64,000 nucleotides of DNA from Vibrio campbellii CAIM 519 = NBRC 15631 = ATCC 25920 (GCF_002163755.1 NZ_CP015863.1:2790001-2854000), one strand, 5' to 3'; shown: positions 42,970 through 52,567, counted from the stretch's first letter. Program-made: numbers and translations. The notes: generated from the letters alone by a model not told the origin.

Positions 42970-43680
42970 ATGAGTAGTATTCAACAAAACATTGAACATA
43001 TCACCTCTCAAATTCGACACGACGAACAAAAGTGCGGTCGTTCTCCAGAGTCAGTGCAACTTCTAGCAGTAAGCAAAACTAAACCTGTCGAGGCAATTCT
43101 CGAAGCTTACCAAGCTGGCCAAGAGGCGTTTGGTGAAAACTACGTCCAAGAGGGCGTCAGTAAAGTTCAGCACTTTGCCGAGCATTATCCAGATAATCGA
43201 ATCGAATGGCACTTCATTGGTCCAATTCAATCCAATAAATCACGCCCTGTTGCTGAACATTTCGATTGGGTTCACACCATCGATCGCGCTAAGATCGCTC
43301 AGCGCCTCAATGACCAACGCCCAAGCGAGCTAAAACCGCTACAAGTTCTGATTCAAGTTAATACCAGTGGTGAAGAATCAAAATCTGGCGTCGCCGATGC
43401 AGAAATATTCGAGCTGGCTGAGTTGATTTCTCGCCTGCCAAACCTCACGTTAAGAGGGTTGATGTCGATTCCTGCCAACGAGCCAGATTACAAATCACAA
43501 CTTCGCGCATTCAAACAACTTGAGGAGCTAAAGCAAAAACTAGCTCAGCAATACCCAGATGTCGACACGCTGTCCATGGGGATGAGCGGTGACATGGATG
43601 CAGCCATCGAAGCAGGTAGCACCATGGTGCGCATCGGCACGGCGATTTTTGGCGCGCGCGACTACAGCAAACAGCAATAA
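42970..43680 (+). CDS. yggS: Pyridoxal phosphate homeostasis protein YggS
   Basis: Alanine-racemase-fold PLP-binding protein (COG0325) that controls free PLP. The PLP-lysine lies in LLAVSKTKPVEAI (about 30-42) and the phosphate-binding part in LSMGMSGDMDAAIEAGSTMVRIG. 236 residues. It starts yggS-proC-yggT-yggU-..., a cluster found widely, with pilT divergent. Confidence 0.95.
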   Translation: MSSIQQNIEHITSQIRHDEQKCGRSPESVQLLAVSKTKPVEAILEAYQAGQEAFGENYVQEGVSKVQHFAEHYPDNRIEWHFIGPIQSNKSRPVAEHFDWVHTIDRAKIAQRLNDQRPSELKPLQVLIQVNTSGEESKSGVADAEIFELAELISRLPNLTLRGLMSIPANEPDYKSQLRAFKQLEELKQKLAQQYPDVDTLSMGMSGDMDAAIEAGSTMVRIGTAIFGARDYSKQQ

Positions 43681-43810
43681 AAGCGACTCGTTGTTAGACA
43701 CTGTGAATTTGAGTCTGACCGCCTTTCTTTAGGCAGTCATAGCAAAGTGGTGCAATTATACACATGAGCGCACAACAAATTGTAAGAATTTATATTTGGA
43801 AATCAGACAT

Positions 43811-44629
43811 ATGGAACATAAAAAGATTGCCTTTATCGGCGCAGGAAACATGGTGCGTGCGATTGTTTCTGGTCTTGTAGCAAATGGCTACCCAGCACAG
43901 AACATCATTGCAACCGCCCCATCAGAGACGCGTCGCCAACCTCTTGAGCAAGACTTTGGCATCCGTACCACCAGCGATAACATCGCAGCCGCGACAGAAG
44001 CGGATGTTGTGGTATTGTCTGTGAAACCACAAATGATGGAAGACGTGTGTAAACCACTGCAATCTATCGACTTCAGTGACAAACTGGTTATCTCCATCGC
44101 TGCGGGCATCAACTGTTCACGTTTGGATGGCATGCTAGCGACTAAGCTCAACTTGGTTCGCGTGATGCCAAATACACCATCGCAACTTGGTTTGGGCATG
44201 AGTGGTCTTTATGCGCCTGAACATGTGCAAGAAAAAGATAAAGCTTTCGCGGCAGAGCTAATGCAAGCCTGCGGTAAGGTATGCTGGGTTGAACAAGAAT
44301 CTGGCATCAATAACGTAATTGCAGCGGCAGGCAGCGCACCGGCTTACTTCTTTCTGTTTATGGAAGCGATGCAAGCAGAAGCGATTGCTCAAGGTTTCGA
44401 TAAAGACACGGCTCGCACGCTAGTGCAACAATCCGCACTTGGTGCAGCAAGTATGGTGGTAGAAAACCCACAAACTGAGCTTTCTACACTGCGCGAGAAC
44501 GTCACATCAAAAGGCGGCACAACGGCAGAAGCACTACGTACGTTCAACGAGCACCAACTGTCTGATATTGTGGCGAAAGCAATGCAAGCTGCGGTTGCTC
44601 GCGCTGAAGAAATGGAAAAACTGTTTTAA
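43811..44629 (+). CDS. proC: Pyrroline-5-carboxylate reductase
   Basis: NAD(P)H-dependent last step of proline synthesis. Rossmann motif KKIAFIGAGNMVRAIVSGL at the start, MPNTPSQLGLGMSGL in the middle, and the C-terminal signature TSKGGTTAEALRTFNE. ATG 43811 gives 272 residues. In E. coli proC is elsewhere; between yggS and yggT it follows the arrangement of Vibrio and Pseudomonas. Confidence 0.96.
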   Translation: MEHKKIAFIGAGNMVRAIVSGLVANGYPAQNIIATAPSETRRQPLEQDFGIRTTSDNIAAATEADVVVLSVKPQMMEDVCKPLQSIDFSDKLVISIAAGINCSRLDGMLATKLNLVRVMPNTPSQLGLGMSGLYAPEHVQEKDKAFAAELMQACGKVCWVEQESGINNVIAAAGSAPAYFFLFMEAMQAEAIAQGFDKDTARTLVQQSALGAASMVVENPQTELSTLRENVTSKGGTTAEALRTFNEHQLSDIVAKAMQAAVARAEEMEKLF

Positions 44630-44682
44630 TGACTTGAGTGATACCCACTCTGTGTCACTCACTTACTTGTTAAGGGTACCTT

Positions 44683-45240
44683 ATGAATTCAATGAGTTTT
44701 CTCATCTCAACCCTATTTGACCTGTACATCATGGTCGTGATTTTGCGTATTTGGTTGCAAGCTGCTCGTGCAGATTTCTACAACCCATTCTCGCAGTTTA
44801 TCGTCAAAGCAACCCAACCGGTTGTAGGACCGCTGCGCCGTTTGATCCCATCCATCGGCAGCATCGACCTAGCGACGGTACTGTTCGCTTACGTACTGTG
44901 TGTGCTTAAGTTTGTTGCGCTGATCCTGATCGCTTCTAGCGGGTCAGTTTCATTCAGCATGGATTTCCTATTCCTAGGCTTATTGTCTCTGATGAAGGCT
45001 GCTGGCGGCTTGTTGTTCTGGGTACTACTGATCCGCGCAATCCTGAGCTGGGTTAGCCAAGGTCGCAGCCCTATCGAATACGTATTCCACCAGCTAACTG
45101 AACCAATGCTAGCACCAATCCGCCGCATCATTCCTGCAATGGGTGGCTTCGATTTAAGCGTGCTTGTGTTGTTCATCGGCCTACAATTCGCTAACTTCCT
45201 AATGGGCGACATGATTGGTCCTATCTGGTATCAACTATAA
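44683..45240 (+). CDS. yggT: YggT family membrane protein
   Basis: Inner-membrane protein with two YggT repeats, each with a pair of hydrophobic segments. The repeats share DFYNPFSQFIVKATQPVVGPLRRLIPSIG and the later EYVFHQLTEPMLAPIRRIIPAMGG pattern (only the shared PxLxPxRRxIP core is meant). 185 residues. The stop codon overlaps the yggU start (TAATG). Plant homologues act in thylakoid or cell-division related roles; the bacterial role is not settled. Confidence 0.9.
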   Translation: MNSMSFLISTLFDLYIMVVILRIWLQAARADFYNPFSQFIVKATQPVVGPLRRLIPSIGSIDLATVLFAYVLCVLKFVALILIASSGSVSFSMDFLFLGLLSLMKAAGGLLFWVLLIRAILSWVSQGRSPIEYVFHQLTEPMLAPIRRIIPAMGGFDLSVLVLFIGLQFANFLMGDMIGPIWYQL

Positions 45241-45530
45241 TGTCAGAAGCAGTTTGGCATGATGGCGAGGATGTGGTGCTTCGGCTCTACATCCAACCAA
45301 AAGCAAGCCGCGACAAGATCGTCGGCTTGCATGGTGAAGAGCTCAAAATTGCCATCACCGCGCCGCCTGTCGATGGTAAAGCGAATGCGCACTTAACCAA
45401 GTTTTTAGCCAAACAATTTAAAGTTGCTAAAGGTTTGGTTCACATAGAAAAAGGTGAACTGGGACGTCATAAACAAATTCGGATAGAATCCCCAGTGCAA
45501 ATACCTACAGAAATTAAAGCCATCATTTGA
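45240..45530 (+). CDS. yggU: YggU family protein (UPF0235/DUF167)
   Basis: Small DUF167 protein of 96 residues, function unknown. Recognisable segments are LYIQPKASRDKIVGLHGEEL-like and the VDGKANAHLTKFLAK signature. Coupled to yggT by TAATG, the same pair as in E. coli. Confidence 0.92.
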   Translation: MSEAVWHDGEDVVLRLYIQPKASRDKIVGLHGEELKIAITAPPVDGKANAHLTKFLAKQFKVAKGLVHIEKGELGRHKQIRIESPVQIPTEIKAII

Positions 45531-45589
45531 TGGCTTTTTATTTACGAAATTCGTACCAATAATAAAGTGTCCGATTCGAGGAAGTGATA

Positions 45590-46021
45590 ATGAGCAAATG
45601 GATTACCGCCCTACTGATCAGCCTGTTGTCTTTACCAAGCATGGCAGGTCAGTTCAAAACCATGAAAGACATCGAGGTCCACTACATCGCGTTTAACTCA
45701 ACCTTTTTAACTCCCAAGATCGCCCGTAGCTACGACATCAAGCGTAATGGCTACAATGCAGTACTGAACATCAGCGTGATCGATAGTGCCTCTCTGGGTA
45801 AGCCAGCCGTTGAAGCAGAAATCAGTGGGCAGGCAAAGAACCTTATCGGTCAAACGCAAAAGCTCACCTTCCGTGAAGTGAAAGAAGGCGATGCGATTTA
45901 CTACCTAGCTGAGCTCGGTATCACCAACGAAGAAACTTTTACCTTCGATATTGACGTTAAAGCTGGAAACAAAGGCTCAGGTAAGCTTAAATTCACCCAG
46001 AAATTTTATGTCGAAGAGTAA
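45590..46021 (+). CDS. DUF4426 exported protein
   Basis: A 143-residue exported DUF4426 protein. The signal peptide covers about 1-19 (ends LPSMA). The mature part is beta-rich and begins GQFKTMKDIEVHYIAFNSTFL, of which YIAFNSTFL is typical. GAGGAAG 7 bp before supports ATG 45590 over a GTG two codons earlier. It stands between yggU and rdgB, a position occupied by this family in Vibrio and Pseudomonas. The function is unknown. Confidence 0.82.
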   Translation: MSKWITALLISLLSLPSMAGQFKTMKDIEVHYIAFNSTFLTPKIARSYDIKRNGYNAVLNISVIDSASLGKPAVEAEISGQAKNLIGQTQKLTFREVKEGDAIYYLAELGITNEETFTFDIDVKAGNKGSGKLKFTQKFYVEE

Positions 46022-46126
46022 TTAGGTTGCGATGATCTAAAAGCTTTTAGAACATCATAACCCTAGAACTAATTTAATCAGGGAGAACACTGCGTTCTCC
46101 CTTTATCGCTACAGAAAGAGACGACC

Positions 46127-46729
46127 ATGAAAAAGATAGTGCTAGCAACAGGCAACCAAGGCAAAGTTCGTGAGATGGCAGATCTGCTGTCTGACTTCGG
46201 TTTTGAAGTATTGGCGCAAAGTGAATTCAACGTATCTGAAGTAGCAGAAACTGGCACGACTTTCATCGAAAACGCGATCATCAAAGCTCGCCATGCAGCA
46301 CAAGAAACGGGTCTTCCTGCGATTGCGGACGACTCTGGCTTAGAAGTTGATTTCTTGAAAGGCGCTCCGGGCATTTACTCTGCACGCTATGCGGGTGAAA
46401 AGGCCTCTGACCAAGAGAACCTAGAGAAGCTACTTAAAGCAATGGAAGGCGTACCAGAAACAGAGCGCACCGCTCGTTTCCACTGTGTATTGGTTTTGAT
46501 GCGTCACGAGAACGATCCAACCCCTATCGTTTGTCACGGTAAGTGGGAAGGTCGCATTCTAACTGAAGCACATGGTGAAAATGGCTTTGGCTACGACCCA
46601 ATCTTCTTCGTACCTGAAGACAACTGCGCGTCTGCCGAACTTGAGCCAGCACGTAAAAAACAACTGTCTCACCGCGGTAAAGCACTCAAATCGTTGTTTG
46701 CTCAACTGTCTGAGCAAGTGTCTCAGTAA
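46127..46729 (+). CDS. rdgB: XTP/dITP pyrophosphatase
   Basis: House-cleaning nucleotidase that removes dITP and XTP. N-terminal IVLATGNQGKVREM, the metal and base-binding ADDSGLEVD, and C-terminal GFGYDPIFF and SHRGKAL are diagnostic. 200 residues. hemW begins 18 bp after the stop, so they are co-transcribed as in E. coli. Confidence 0.96.
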   Translation: MKKIVLATGNQGKVREMADLLSDFGFEVLAQSEFNVSEVAETGTTFIENAIIKARHAAQETGLPAIADDSGLEVDFLKGAPGIYSARYAGEKASDQENLEKLLKAMEGVPETERTARFHCVLVLMRHENDPTPIVCHGKWEGRILTEAHGENGFGYDPIFFVPEDNCASAELEPARKKQLSHRGKALKSLFAQLSEQVSQ

Positions 46730-46747
46730 TCACGAGCGAATTAGACC

Positions 46748-47920
46748 ATGCTAACGCCCCCTGCACTGAGCTTGTATGTACACATCCCATGGTGTGTACA
46801 AAAGTGCCCGTATTGCGACTTTAACTCTCACGCGCTCAAAGCCGAGATCCCAGAAGAAGAGTACATCAATGCCCTTCTTGAAGATTTGGATACCGACATT
46901 GAGAAATACCGTCTTAACGAAGCGCCACGTCCACTGCATTCAATCTTCATTGGTGGTGGTACGCCGAGTTTGATTTCGGCAGAAGGCATCGAGCGTCTAC
47001 TTAAAGGTATTGAAGCGCGTATTCCGTTCAAGCCTGAAATCGAAATCACCATGGAAGCTAACCCAGGCACCATTGAAGCAGAGCGTTTTGTTGGCTATCG
47101 CAAGGCTGGTGTAACGCGAATCTCTATCGGCGTGCAAAGCTTTGAACAACAGAAGCTGGAGCGTTTGGGGCGTATTCACGGTCAAGACGAAGCCGTCAAT
47201 GCTGCTAAGCTGGCGCACCAAATCGGTTTGAACAGCTTTAACCTCGATCTCATGCACGGTTTACCTGATCAAAGCATCGAACAAGCCTTGGCAGATTTGG
47301 ATAAAGCGATTGAGTTGGCGCCGCCGCACCTCTCTTGGTATCAGCTGACCATCGAACCAAACACCATGTTCTACTACAAGCCACCGACTCTGCCAGATGA
47401 CGATGACTTGTGGGATATCTTCGAACAAGGACATGAGAAGCTGGCAGCAGCAGGTTACGTGCAATACGAGATTTCAGGTTACAGCAAGCCGGGCTATCAG
47501 TGTCAGCACAACCTGAACTATTGGCGCTTTGGTGACTACCTTGGCATTGGTTGCGGCTCACACGGTAAGCTGAGCTTTGCTGATGGTCACATCGTCCGTA
47601 CCACTAAGGTCAAGCACCCACGTGGCTATCTGATGGCATACCAAAACATGGTGAAGCCGTACTTGGATAGTGAACAGCTTGTGGCTGATGAAGATCGTCC
47701 GTTTGAGTTCTTTATGAACCGCTTCCGCTTAATGGAGGCGTGCCCGAAACAAGACTACATCGATACGACAGGTCTGCCGTTGAGCTCAATTCAAGAGACT
47801 ATCGATTGGGCGCTTGAGATGGGTTACCTGAGTGAAACCGAGACTCACTGGCAAATTACCGAGAAAGGTAAGCTGTTCCTCAATGATTTGCTCGAAGCCT
47901 TTATGGCGGAAGAGGAATAA
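46748..47920 (+). CDS. hemW: Heme chaperone HemW (radical SAM)
   Basis: Radical SAM protein of the HemN-like HemW group; it binds heme and passes it to membrane targets rather than acting as coproporphyrinogen oxidase. The cluster motif CVQKCPYC is at residues 16-23. GGGTPSL follows, and the HemW C-terminal domain. 390 residues. Next to rdgB, as in E. coli. Confidence 0.94.
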   Translation: MLTPPALSLYVHIPWCVQKCPYCDFNSHALKAEIPEEEYINALLEDLDTDIEKYRLNEAPRPLHSIFIGGGTPSLISAEGIERLLKGIEARIPFKPEIEITMEANPGTIEAERFVGYRKAGVTRISIGVQSFEQQKLERLGRIHGQDEAVNAAKLAHQIGLNSFNLDLMHGLPDQSIEQALADLDKAIELAPPHLSWYQLTIEPNTMFYYKPPTLPDDDDLWDIFEQGHEKLAAAGYVQYEISGYSKPGYQCQHNLNYWRFGDYLGIGCGSHGKLSFADGHIVRTTKVKHPRGYLMAYQNMVKPYLDSEQLVADEDRPFEFFMNRFRLMEACPKQDYIDTTGLPLSSIQETIDWALEMGYLSETETHWQITEKGKLFLNDLLEAFMAEEE

Positions 47921-47933
47921 GAAAGGGAATCGA

Positions 47934-48110
47934 GATTCGGAAACGGACTGGGTCCTTCGAGAAACAGAATGTATGGCTACATTTACCTAGGCAGAAACTA
48001 AAAGGGTTGGCGCTCAAACGCCAACCCTTTCTTTTATTCGTAACAACACTTATCTAAAGCGAAGCGTTCCTAAGTCCCGAATCCACAAGGACGAAGTCCG
48101 TTCCCATATC
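47934..48110. repeat. Inverted pair of ~24-nt repeats between hemW and glsA
   Basis: Arms 47934-47957 and 48087-48110 agree at 19 of 24 positions in inverted orientation (shared core AACGGACTnnGTCCTT). The terminator lies between them. Each core is itself partly palindromic (GGAC/GTCC), as in REP-type repeats. Confidence 0.6.
47999..48035. terminator. hemW/glsA convergent terminator
   Basis: AAAGGGTTGGCG-CTCAAA-CGCCAACCCTTT followed by CTTTTA; symmetrical. Confidence 0.88.
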
Positions 48111-48126
48111 CAAGTGCAAAGCGCTT

Positions 48127-49047
48127 TTAAAAAATCGAACGACCAATGCGCTCGGCAAGCAGCTCAAGCGCTTTAGTACCAGCGAGTGAGTTACCAGATG
48201 CATCAAGCTCTGGAGACCAAACAGCAATCGTCATTTCACCCGGAACGACAGCGATGATGCCACCGCCAACACCAGACTTACCCGGCATACCAACGCGGTA
48301 AGCAAATTCACCAGCACCATCGTACAAGCCACAAGTTGCTAGCAATGCATTCAACTGCTTGGTTTGCGTTGGTGACACGACAGGCTTACCCGTTTGTACC
48401 GACGTGCCTTTATTGGCTAAGTAGCTAAAGGTCTTCGCCAGATCGACACAGCTCATCTTCAACGCACAAGCATGAAAGTAGTTTTGCAGAACGGGGATAA
48501 CCTCGTTCTCGAAGTTACCAAATGAACGCATCAAGTACGCAATCGCAGCGTTGCGGTCGCCATGCATCATTTCAGACGCGGCAACCACTTTGTCGTACAC
48601 AATATGAGTGTCACCAGATAGCTGACGAGCAAATTCCAATAGACGCTGACGCGGCGCAGAGAGACGGCTTTGCAGCAAATCAGCTACCACAATAGCACCG
48701 GCGTTAATGAACGGGTTACGTGGAATGCCCTGCTCCATCTCTAACTGGATCATCGAGTTAAACGCCTGACCAGAAGGCTCTTTACCTACACGACACCAGA
48801 TCTCTTCTTGCTTGTACAAGCACATTGCCAGAGTCAGGCTCAACGCTTTTGAGATCGACTGAATCGAAAACGACTCTTCTGCATCGCCCGCTTTAATCAC
48901 TTCACCTTCATTGGTGTATACCGCGATACCCAGCTTAGTATTGGGTACTTTTGCCAATGCGGGAATGTAGTCGGCCACTTTGCCTTGGCCAATTAATGGG
49001 CGAACTTCCGCCAGAATGTCTGTCAAAATTTGCGCTGTAGGTTTCAT
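48127..49047 (-). CDS. glsA: Glutaminase (GlsA/GlsB family)
   Basis: Hydrolyses glutamine to glutamate and ammonia. Serine-dependent glutaminase fold: SIQSISKAL carries the Ser-x-x-Lys dyad (about 62-70), and [11 protein letters not shown] and [12 protein letters not shown] are conserved. 306 residues. Monocistronic, between convergent hemW and an upstream terminator. In acid conditions the E. coli paralogue YbaS supports pH homeostasis; nothing here shows that. Confidence 0.93.
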
Positions 49048-49093
49048 CTGCTACCTTCTTGTCACAAGAACCCAAATAGCTGAGTTCAGAGGT

Positions 49094-49122
49094 AAAAAAA
49101 GCCAACGCGGACGTTGGCTTTT
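49094..49122 (-). terminator. Terminator of the TRM11-like gene
   Basis: GCCAACG-CGGA-CGTTGGC with seven T on the minus strand. Confidence 0.85.
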
Positions 49123-49149
49123 CCATGGAATTTACTCGACTCAAGTCGA

Positions 49150-50178
49150 TTATGGTTTTATTGCCACAATGATGTTGCGGTTGATGGATTGATCAACACG
49201 GTGAAGATAACCGATGTAAGGCTCTTCTGAAAGTACCTTCCACCCTTGCTCTTCAAATAATGCCGCCACGTCTTTCCACTTCAAGGTGAATTCGTTGAAA
49301 GACAGCACCACAGAACCTTGCTTCTTCAGCACCACTTTCCATGCAGGCAGAGCCTCTTTTAGAAGCTCCAGTGGGCTGCGGTTCAGTTTGCTGTCTTTGG
49401 CATTTTTGCTGCCGTGCTGCACGCCGTAAGGCAAGTCAGACACCATCACATCTACTGAGTTCTTCTTCACAACTTGGTCTGCAATACGCGTATCTGATGA
49501 GTACAGCTTCATTGTTTGAAGATTACCTTTGTTGTAATCGTCTTTGTCCGCTGCTGCCTCAACCACGAAGCCATCTGCCACTTTTTTACCACCAGAAGTG
49601 CGCTTTTCTTTGCTCACTTTGTGCTTAAAGCGACCGTTCTTCATAAACTTAACGATGAAGGTTTGGATCTCTTGAACCCATTTCTGGTTGATCTCAACAC
49701 CCACAACGTTCAAGCCGTGGATCAAACCTTCAAACAGTGTTGTACCTTTACCACACATAGGATCCATCAGCGTCAATTGCGCACTACCCGTGTTGGCAGC
49801 ACTGACGCCTAGGTTCACCATCAAACGCGTAAACTGCTCGTTTGTTTTACCTGTGTAACGCAGGATCTGACTCATGCTCTCAGGGAAAGTATTGAATGCA
49901 GGCGCCTGAATTGGACGTAATAAGCCATCTTCACGCACTTCAAATAGCGCGTAGTAGATAGATGACGCAGCAATCTTGCCGGCCTGTGCTTCACTTAGTT
50001 CGGTTTCGCAAGAGAACACAAGTGCAGCAGGAAGACCCACGTCTTTGTTGCCAATTTCAGTTACTTCAACACCTTCCGACGCTAAAATCGCTTTCAGCTC
50101 AGAACATGCAATCGTCATTGCGCTATCAAAGTAAATACGGTTATGACCCGGATTCGCTAATATCGCGTAGTGGTACAT
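49150..50178 (-). CDS. TRM11/UPF0020-like SAM-dependent methyltransferase
   Basis: A 342-residue methyltransferase whose exact target I cannot name. SAM motif I is MDPMCGKGTT (138-147) and motif IV SDLPYG (247-252), the [D/N/S]-[D/P]-[L/P]-P-Y type of amino-group (N2-guanine or N6-adenine) methyltransferases. It lacks an obvious THUMP domain; a ~130-residue N-terminal domain replaces it. The genes beside it, trmB (12 bp upstream on the same strand) and mutY, suggest an RNA target such as tRNA m2G. A linker at 180-215 is very Lys-rich. Confidence 0.75.
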   Translation of the reverse strand: MYHYAILANPGHNRIYFDSAMTIACSELKAILASEGVEVTEIGNKDVGLPAALVFSCETELSEAQAGKIAASSIYYALFEVREDGLLRPIQAPAFNTFPESMSQILRYTGKTNEQFTRLMVNLGVSAANTGSAQLTLMDPMCGKGTTLFEGLIHGLNVVGVEINQKWVQEIQTFIVKFMKNGRFKHKVSKEKRTSGGKKVADGFVVEAAADKDDYNKGNLQTMKLYSSDTRIADQVVKKNSVDVMVSDLPYGVQHGSKNAKDSKLNRSPLELLKEALPAWKVVLKKQGSVVLSFNEFTLKWKDVAALFEEQGWKVLSEEPYIGYLHRVDQSINRNIIVAIKP

Positions 50179-50189
50179 CTACTGGCTCC

Positions 50190-50909
50190 TTAAGCAGTAC
50201 GCTTGAATTTGATATCCCACACACCGTGGCCTAGACGGTGACCGCGAGCTTCAAATTTAGTCAGTGGACGCTCTTCTGGACGAGGAATGAAGTCGCCTTC
50301 TTCAGCGATGTTTTCGAAACCAGGTGCTTGGTTCATGATTTCAATCATGTGCTCAGCGTAGTTTTCCCAGTCTGTCGCCATGTGGAAGACACCTTCATTA
50401 AGGATAAGCTTCTGACGAACCATTTCAGCGAACTCAAGCTGTACGATACGACGCTTGTGGTGACGCTTTTTGTGCCATGGATCTGGGAAGAACAGTTGTA
50501 GCGTTGCTAGGCTGCCATTCGGGATCATGTGTTCGAATACTTCTACCGCATCGTGACACATTACACGTAGGTTCGTGATACCCGCTTCGCGAGCATCTGC
50601 AAGACAAGCACCAACGCCTGGGCTATGAACTTCGATACCGATGAAATTTTTCTCTGGCGCGTTCTTTGCCATTTCAACCAATGAAGCACCCATACCAAAG
50701 CCGATCTCAAGCACTACTGGGTTATCGTTGCCAAACACTTCTTTCCAATCAAGAATTTCTGCTTTGTAGTCGATACCCATTGTTGGCCAGCACTCGTTCA
50801 TCGCATTTTCTTGGCCCTTAGTTAGACGACCTTCGCGACGCACGAAACTGCGGATTTTACGGATCATTTTACCGTCTTCGTTGTATTCGTTAGTGGTTAC
50901 TTCACTCAT
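50190..50909 (-). CDS. trmB: tRNA (guanine-N7-)-methyltransferase
   Basis: Methylates G46 in the tRNA variable loop. SAM-binding LEIGFGMGASLVEMA (about 68-82) and FPDPWHKKRHHKRR with the catalytic Asp/Arg region. ATG 50909 gives 239 residues, the E. coli length. Divergent from mutY as in E. coli. The TRM11-like gene follows 12 bp later and is probably co-transcribed. Confidence 0.96.
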   Translation of the reverse strand: MSEVTTNEYNEDGKMIRKIRSFVRREGRLTKGQENAMNECWPTMGIDYKAEILDWKEVFGNDNPVVLEIGFGMGASLVEMAKNAPEKNFIGIEVHSPGVGACLADAREAGITNLRVMCHDAVEVFEHMIPNGSLATLQLFFPDPWHKKRHHKRRIVQLEFAEMVRQKLILNEGVFHMATDWENYAEHMIEIMNQAPGFENIAEEGDFIPRPEERPLTKFEARGHRLGHGVWDIKFKRTA

Positions 50910-51055
50910 TGATTTTGCCTGCACATTGATTAATCAAAGCGGGGATTATCCAAAGAATTCACTTAGGTGCAAGTATTTGTTGAGCTATCGGACTATGGCA
51001 GCCCAAAAGCAAACAAACCAGACACAATATCCCCACAGTTTATCTGTTGTACTTA

Positions 51056-51072
51056 CACCACAATCTGTGGTG
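51056..51072 (+). promoter_or_regulatory. Perfect palindrome before mutY
   Basis: CACCACA-ATC-TGTGGTG, 40 bp before the mutY start, between mutY and trmB. Possibly an operator; no family assigned. Confidence 0.3.
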
Positions 51073-51112
51073 CAATTTTGCTCCTAACCAATAATAGAAT
51101 ACAGAGCAAGTC

Positions 51113-52189
51113 GTGACACCTTTCGCCAGTGCCATCTTAGAATGGTATGACGCATATGGAAGAAAAGATCTTCCGTGGCAACAAAACAAGACCGCTTATA
51201 GTGTCTGGTTGTCTGAAATCATGCTTCAGCAAACTCAGGTCACTACGGTTATTCCTTATTACCAACGCTTTCTGGAGCGCTTCCCGACCGTGGTCGATCT
51301 TGCCAATGCTGAGCAAGATGAAGTGTTGCACCTTTGGACCGGCTTAGGTTATTACGCACGTGCTCGTAACCTTCATAAAGCCGCAAAAGAGGTCGCCCAT
51401 AAATACAATGGTGAGTTTCCTCTAGACCTAGAGCAGATGAATGCCCTACCGGGGATTGGTCGCTCCACCGCCGCTGCGGTTCTTTCGTCTGTCTATAAAC
51501 AGCCACATGCGATATTAGACGGTAACGTAAAGCGCACACTTTCACGCTGTTTTGCCGTGGATGGATGGCCGGGACAAAAAAAAGTCGAAAATCAATTGTG
51601 GGAGATCGCAGAAACGCACACGCCACAAACAGACGTCGACAAGTACAACCAAGCCATGATGGATATGGGTGCCATGATGTGTACCCGCAGTAAGCCTAAA
51701 TGCACCTTGTGTCCGGTCAACGAACTTTGTGTAGCAAAGAAACAAGGTAATGTGCTTGATTACCCAGGTAAGAAGCCGAAAAAAGACAAGCCGGTTAAGC
51801 AGACACGTTTCGTTATGCTGCACCACAAAAATGGTGATAGTCACGAAGTGTGGCTAGAACAAAGACCGCAGACAGGTATTTGGGGCGGGCTATTTTGCTT
51901 CCCGCAAACCGAGCATATTGATGTAGAGAGCGATATTGAGTTACTACTGGAACAACGTGGTATTCAAGCCAACGATATTAGACATCGAGAAACTCTGATT
52001 ACGTTTCGTCATACATTCAGCCATTACCATCTCGATATCACACCGATTTTGATTGACCTGTCAAAGCAACCCAATGTGGTGATGGAAGGTAACAAAGGTC
52101 TTTGGTATAACTTATCTAAACCTGAAGAAGTCGGTTTAGCTGCACCAGTAAAACTACTACTGGAAGCACTACCCCACGAACTTCGTTAA
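51113..52189 (+). CDS. mutY: Adenine DNA glycosylase MutY
   Basis: Removes adenine mispaired with 8-oxoguanine. HhH motif LPGIGRSTAAAVLS with catalytic Asp in ILDGNVKRTLSR (about 135-146). The [4Fe-4S] loop is CTRSKPKCTLCPVNELC (about 195-211), and a C-terminal NUDIX-like domain reads the 8-oxoG. 358 residues. GTG start. It begins mutY-yggX-mltC, the conserved order; yggX starts 19 bp after the stop. Confidence 0.97.
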   Translation: MTPFASAILEWYDAYGRKDLPWQQNKTAYSVWLSEIMLQQTQVTTVIPYYQRFLERFPTVVDLANAEQDEVLHLWTGLGYYARARNLHKAAKEVAHKYNGEFPLDLEQMNALPGIGRSTAAAVLSSVYKQPHAILDGNVKRTLSRCFAVDGWPGQKKVENQLWEIAETHTPQTDVDKYNQAMMDMGAMMCTRSKPKCTLCPVNELCVAKKQGNVLDYPGKKPKKDKPVKQTRFVMLHHKNGDSHEVWLEQRPQTGIWGGLFCFPQTEHIDVESDIELLLEQRGIQANDIRHRETLITFRHTFSHYHLDITPILIDLSKQPNVVMEGNKGLWYNLSKPEEVGLAAPVKLLLEALPHELR

Positions 52190-52208
52190 TTAATTGCAAG
52201 GAGTCATT

Positions 52209-52481
52209 ATGAGCCGCACTGTTTTTTGTGCTCGACTAAAGAAAGAAGGCGAAGGTCTAGACTTTCAACTTTACCCAGGTGAACTAGGTAAACGCATTTT
52301 CGATAACATCTCGAAAGAAGCTTGGGCTCAGTGGCAGCACAAACAAACTATGTTGATCAACGAGAAGAAGCTCAACATGATGGATCCTGAACATCGCAAA
52401 CAACTTGAGACCGAAATGGTGAATTTCTTGTTCGAAGGTAAAGATGTTCACATCGAAGGCTACACGCCGCCAAGCGAATAA
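52209..52481 (+). CDS. yggX: Oxidative damage protection protein YggX
   Basis: Small iron-trafficking protein that protects Fe-S clusters from oxidation. Cys7 in MSRTVFCARLKKE and YPGELGKRIF are conserved. AAGGAG precedes ATG 52209; 90 residues as in E. coli (91). Sits between mutY and mltC; mutY itself carries an Fe-S cluster. Confidence 0.95.
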   Translation: MSRTVFCARLKKEGEGLDFQLYPGELGKRIFDNISKEAWAQWQHKQTMLINEKKLNMMDPEHRKQLETEMVNFLFEGKDVHIEGYTPPSE

Positions 52482-52567
52482 AGCAAACTTGCTTTAAAAC
52501 AATGACATCACAACCAGCCTTGTGGTGTCATTTTTATATTAGAGCCCACAAAGCCATCTCAATAGTT

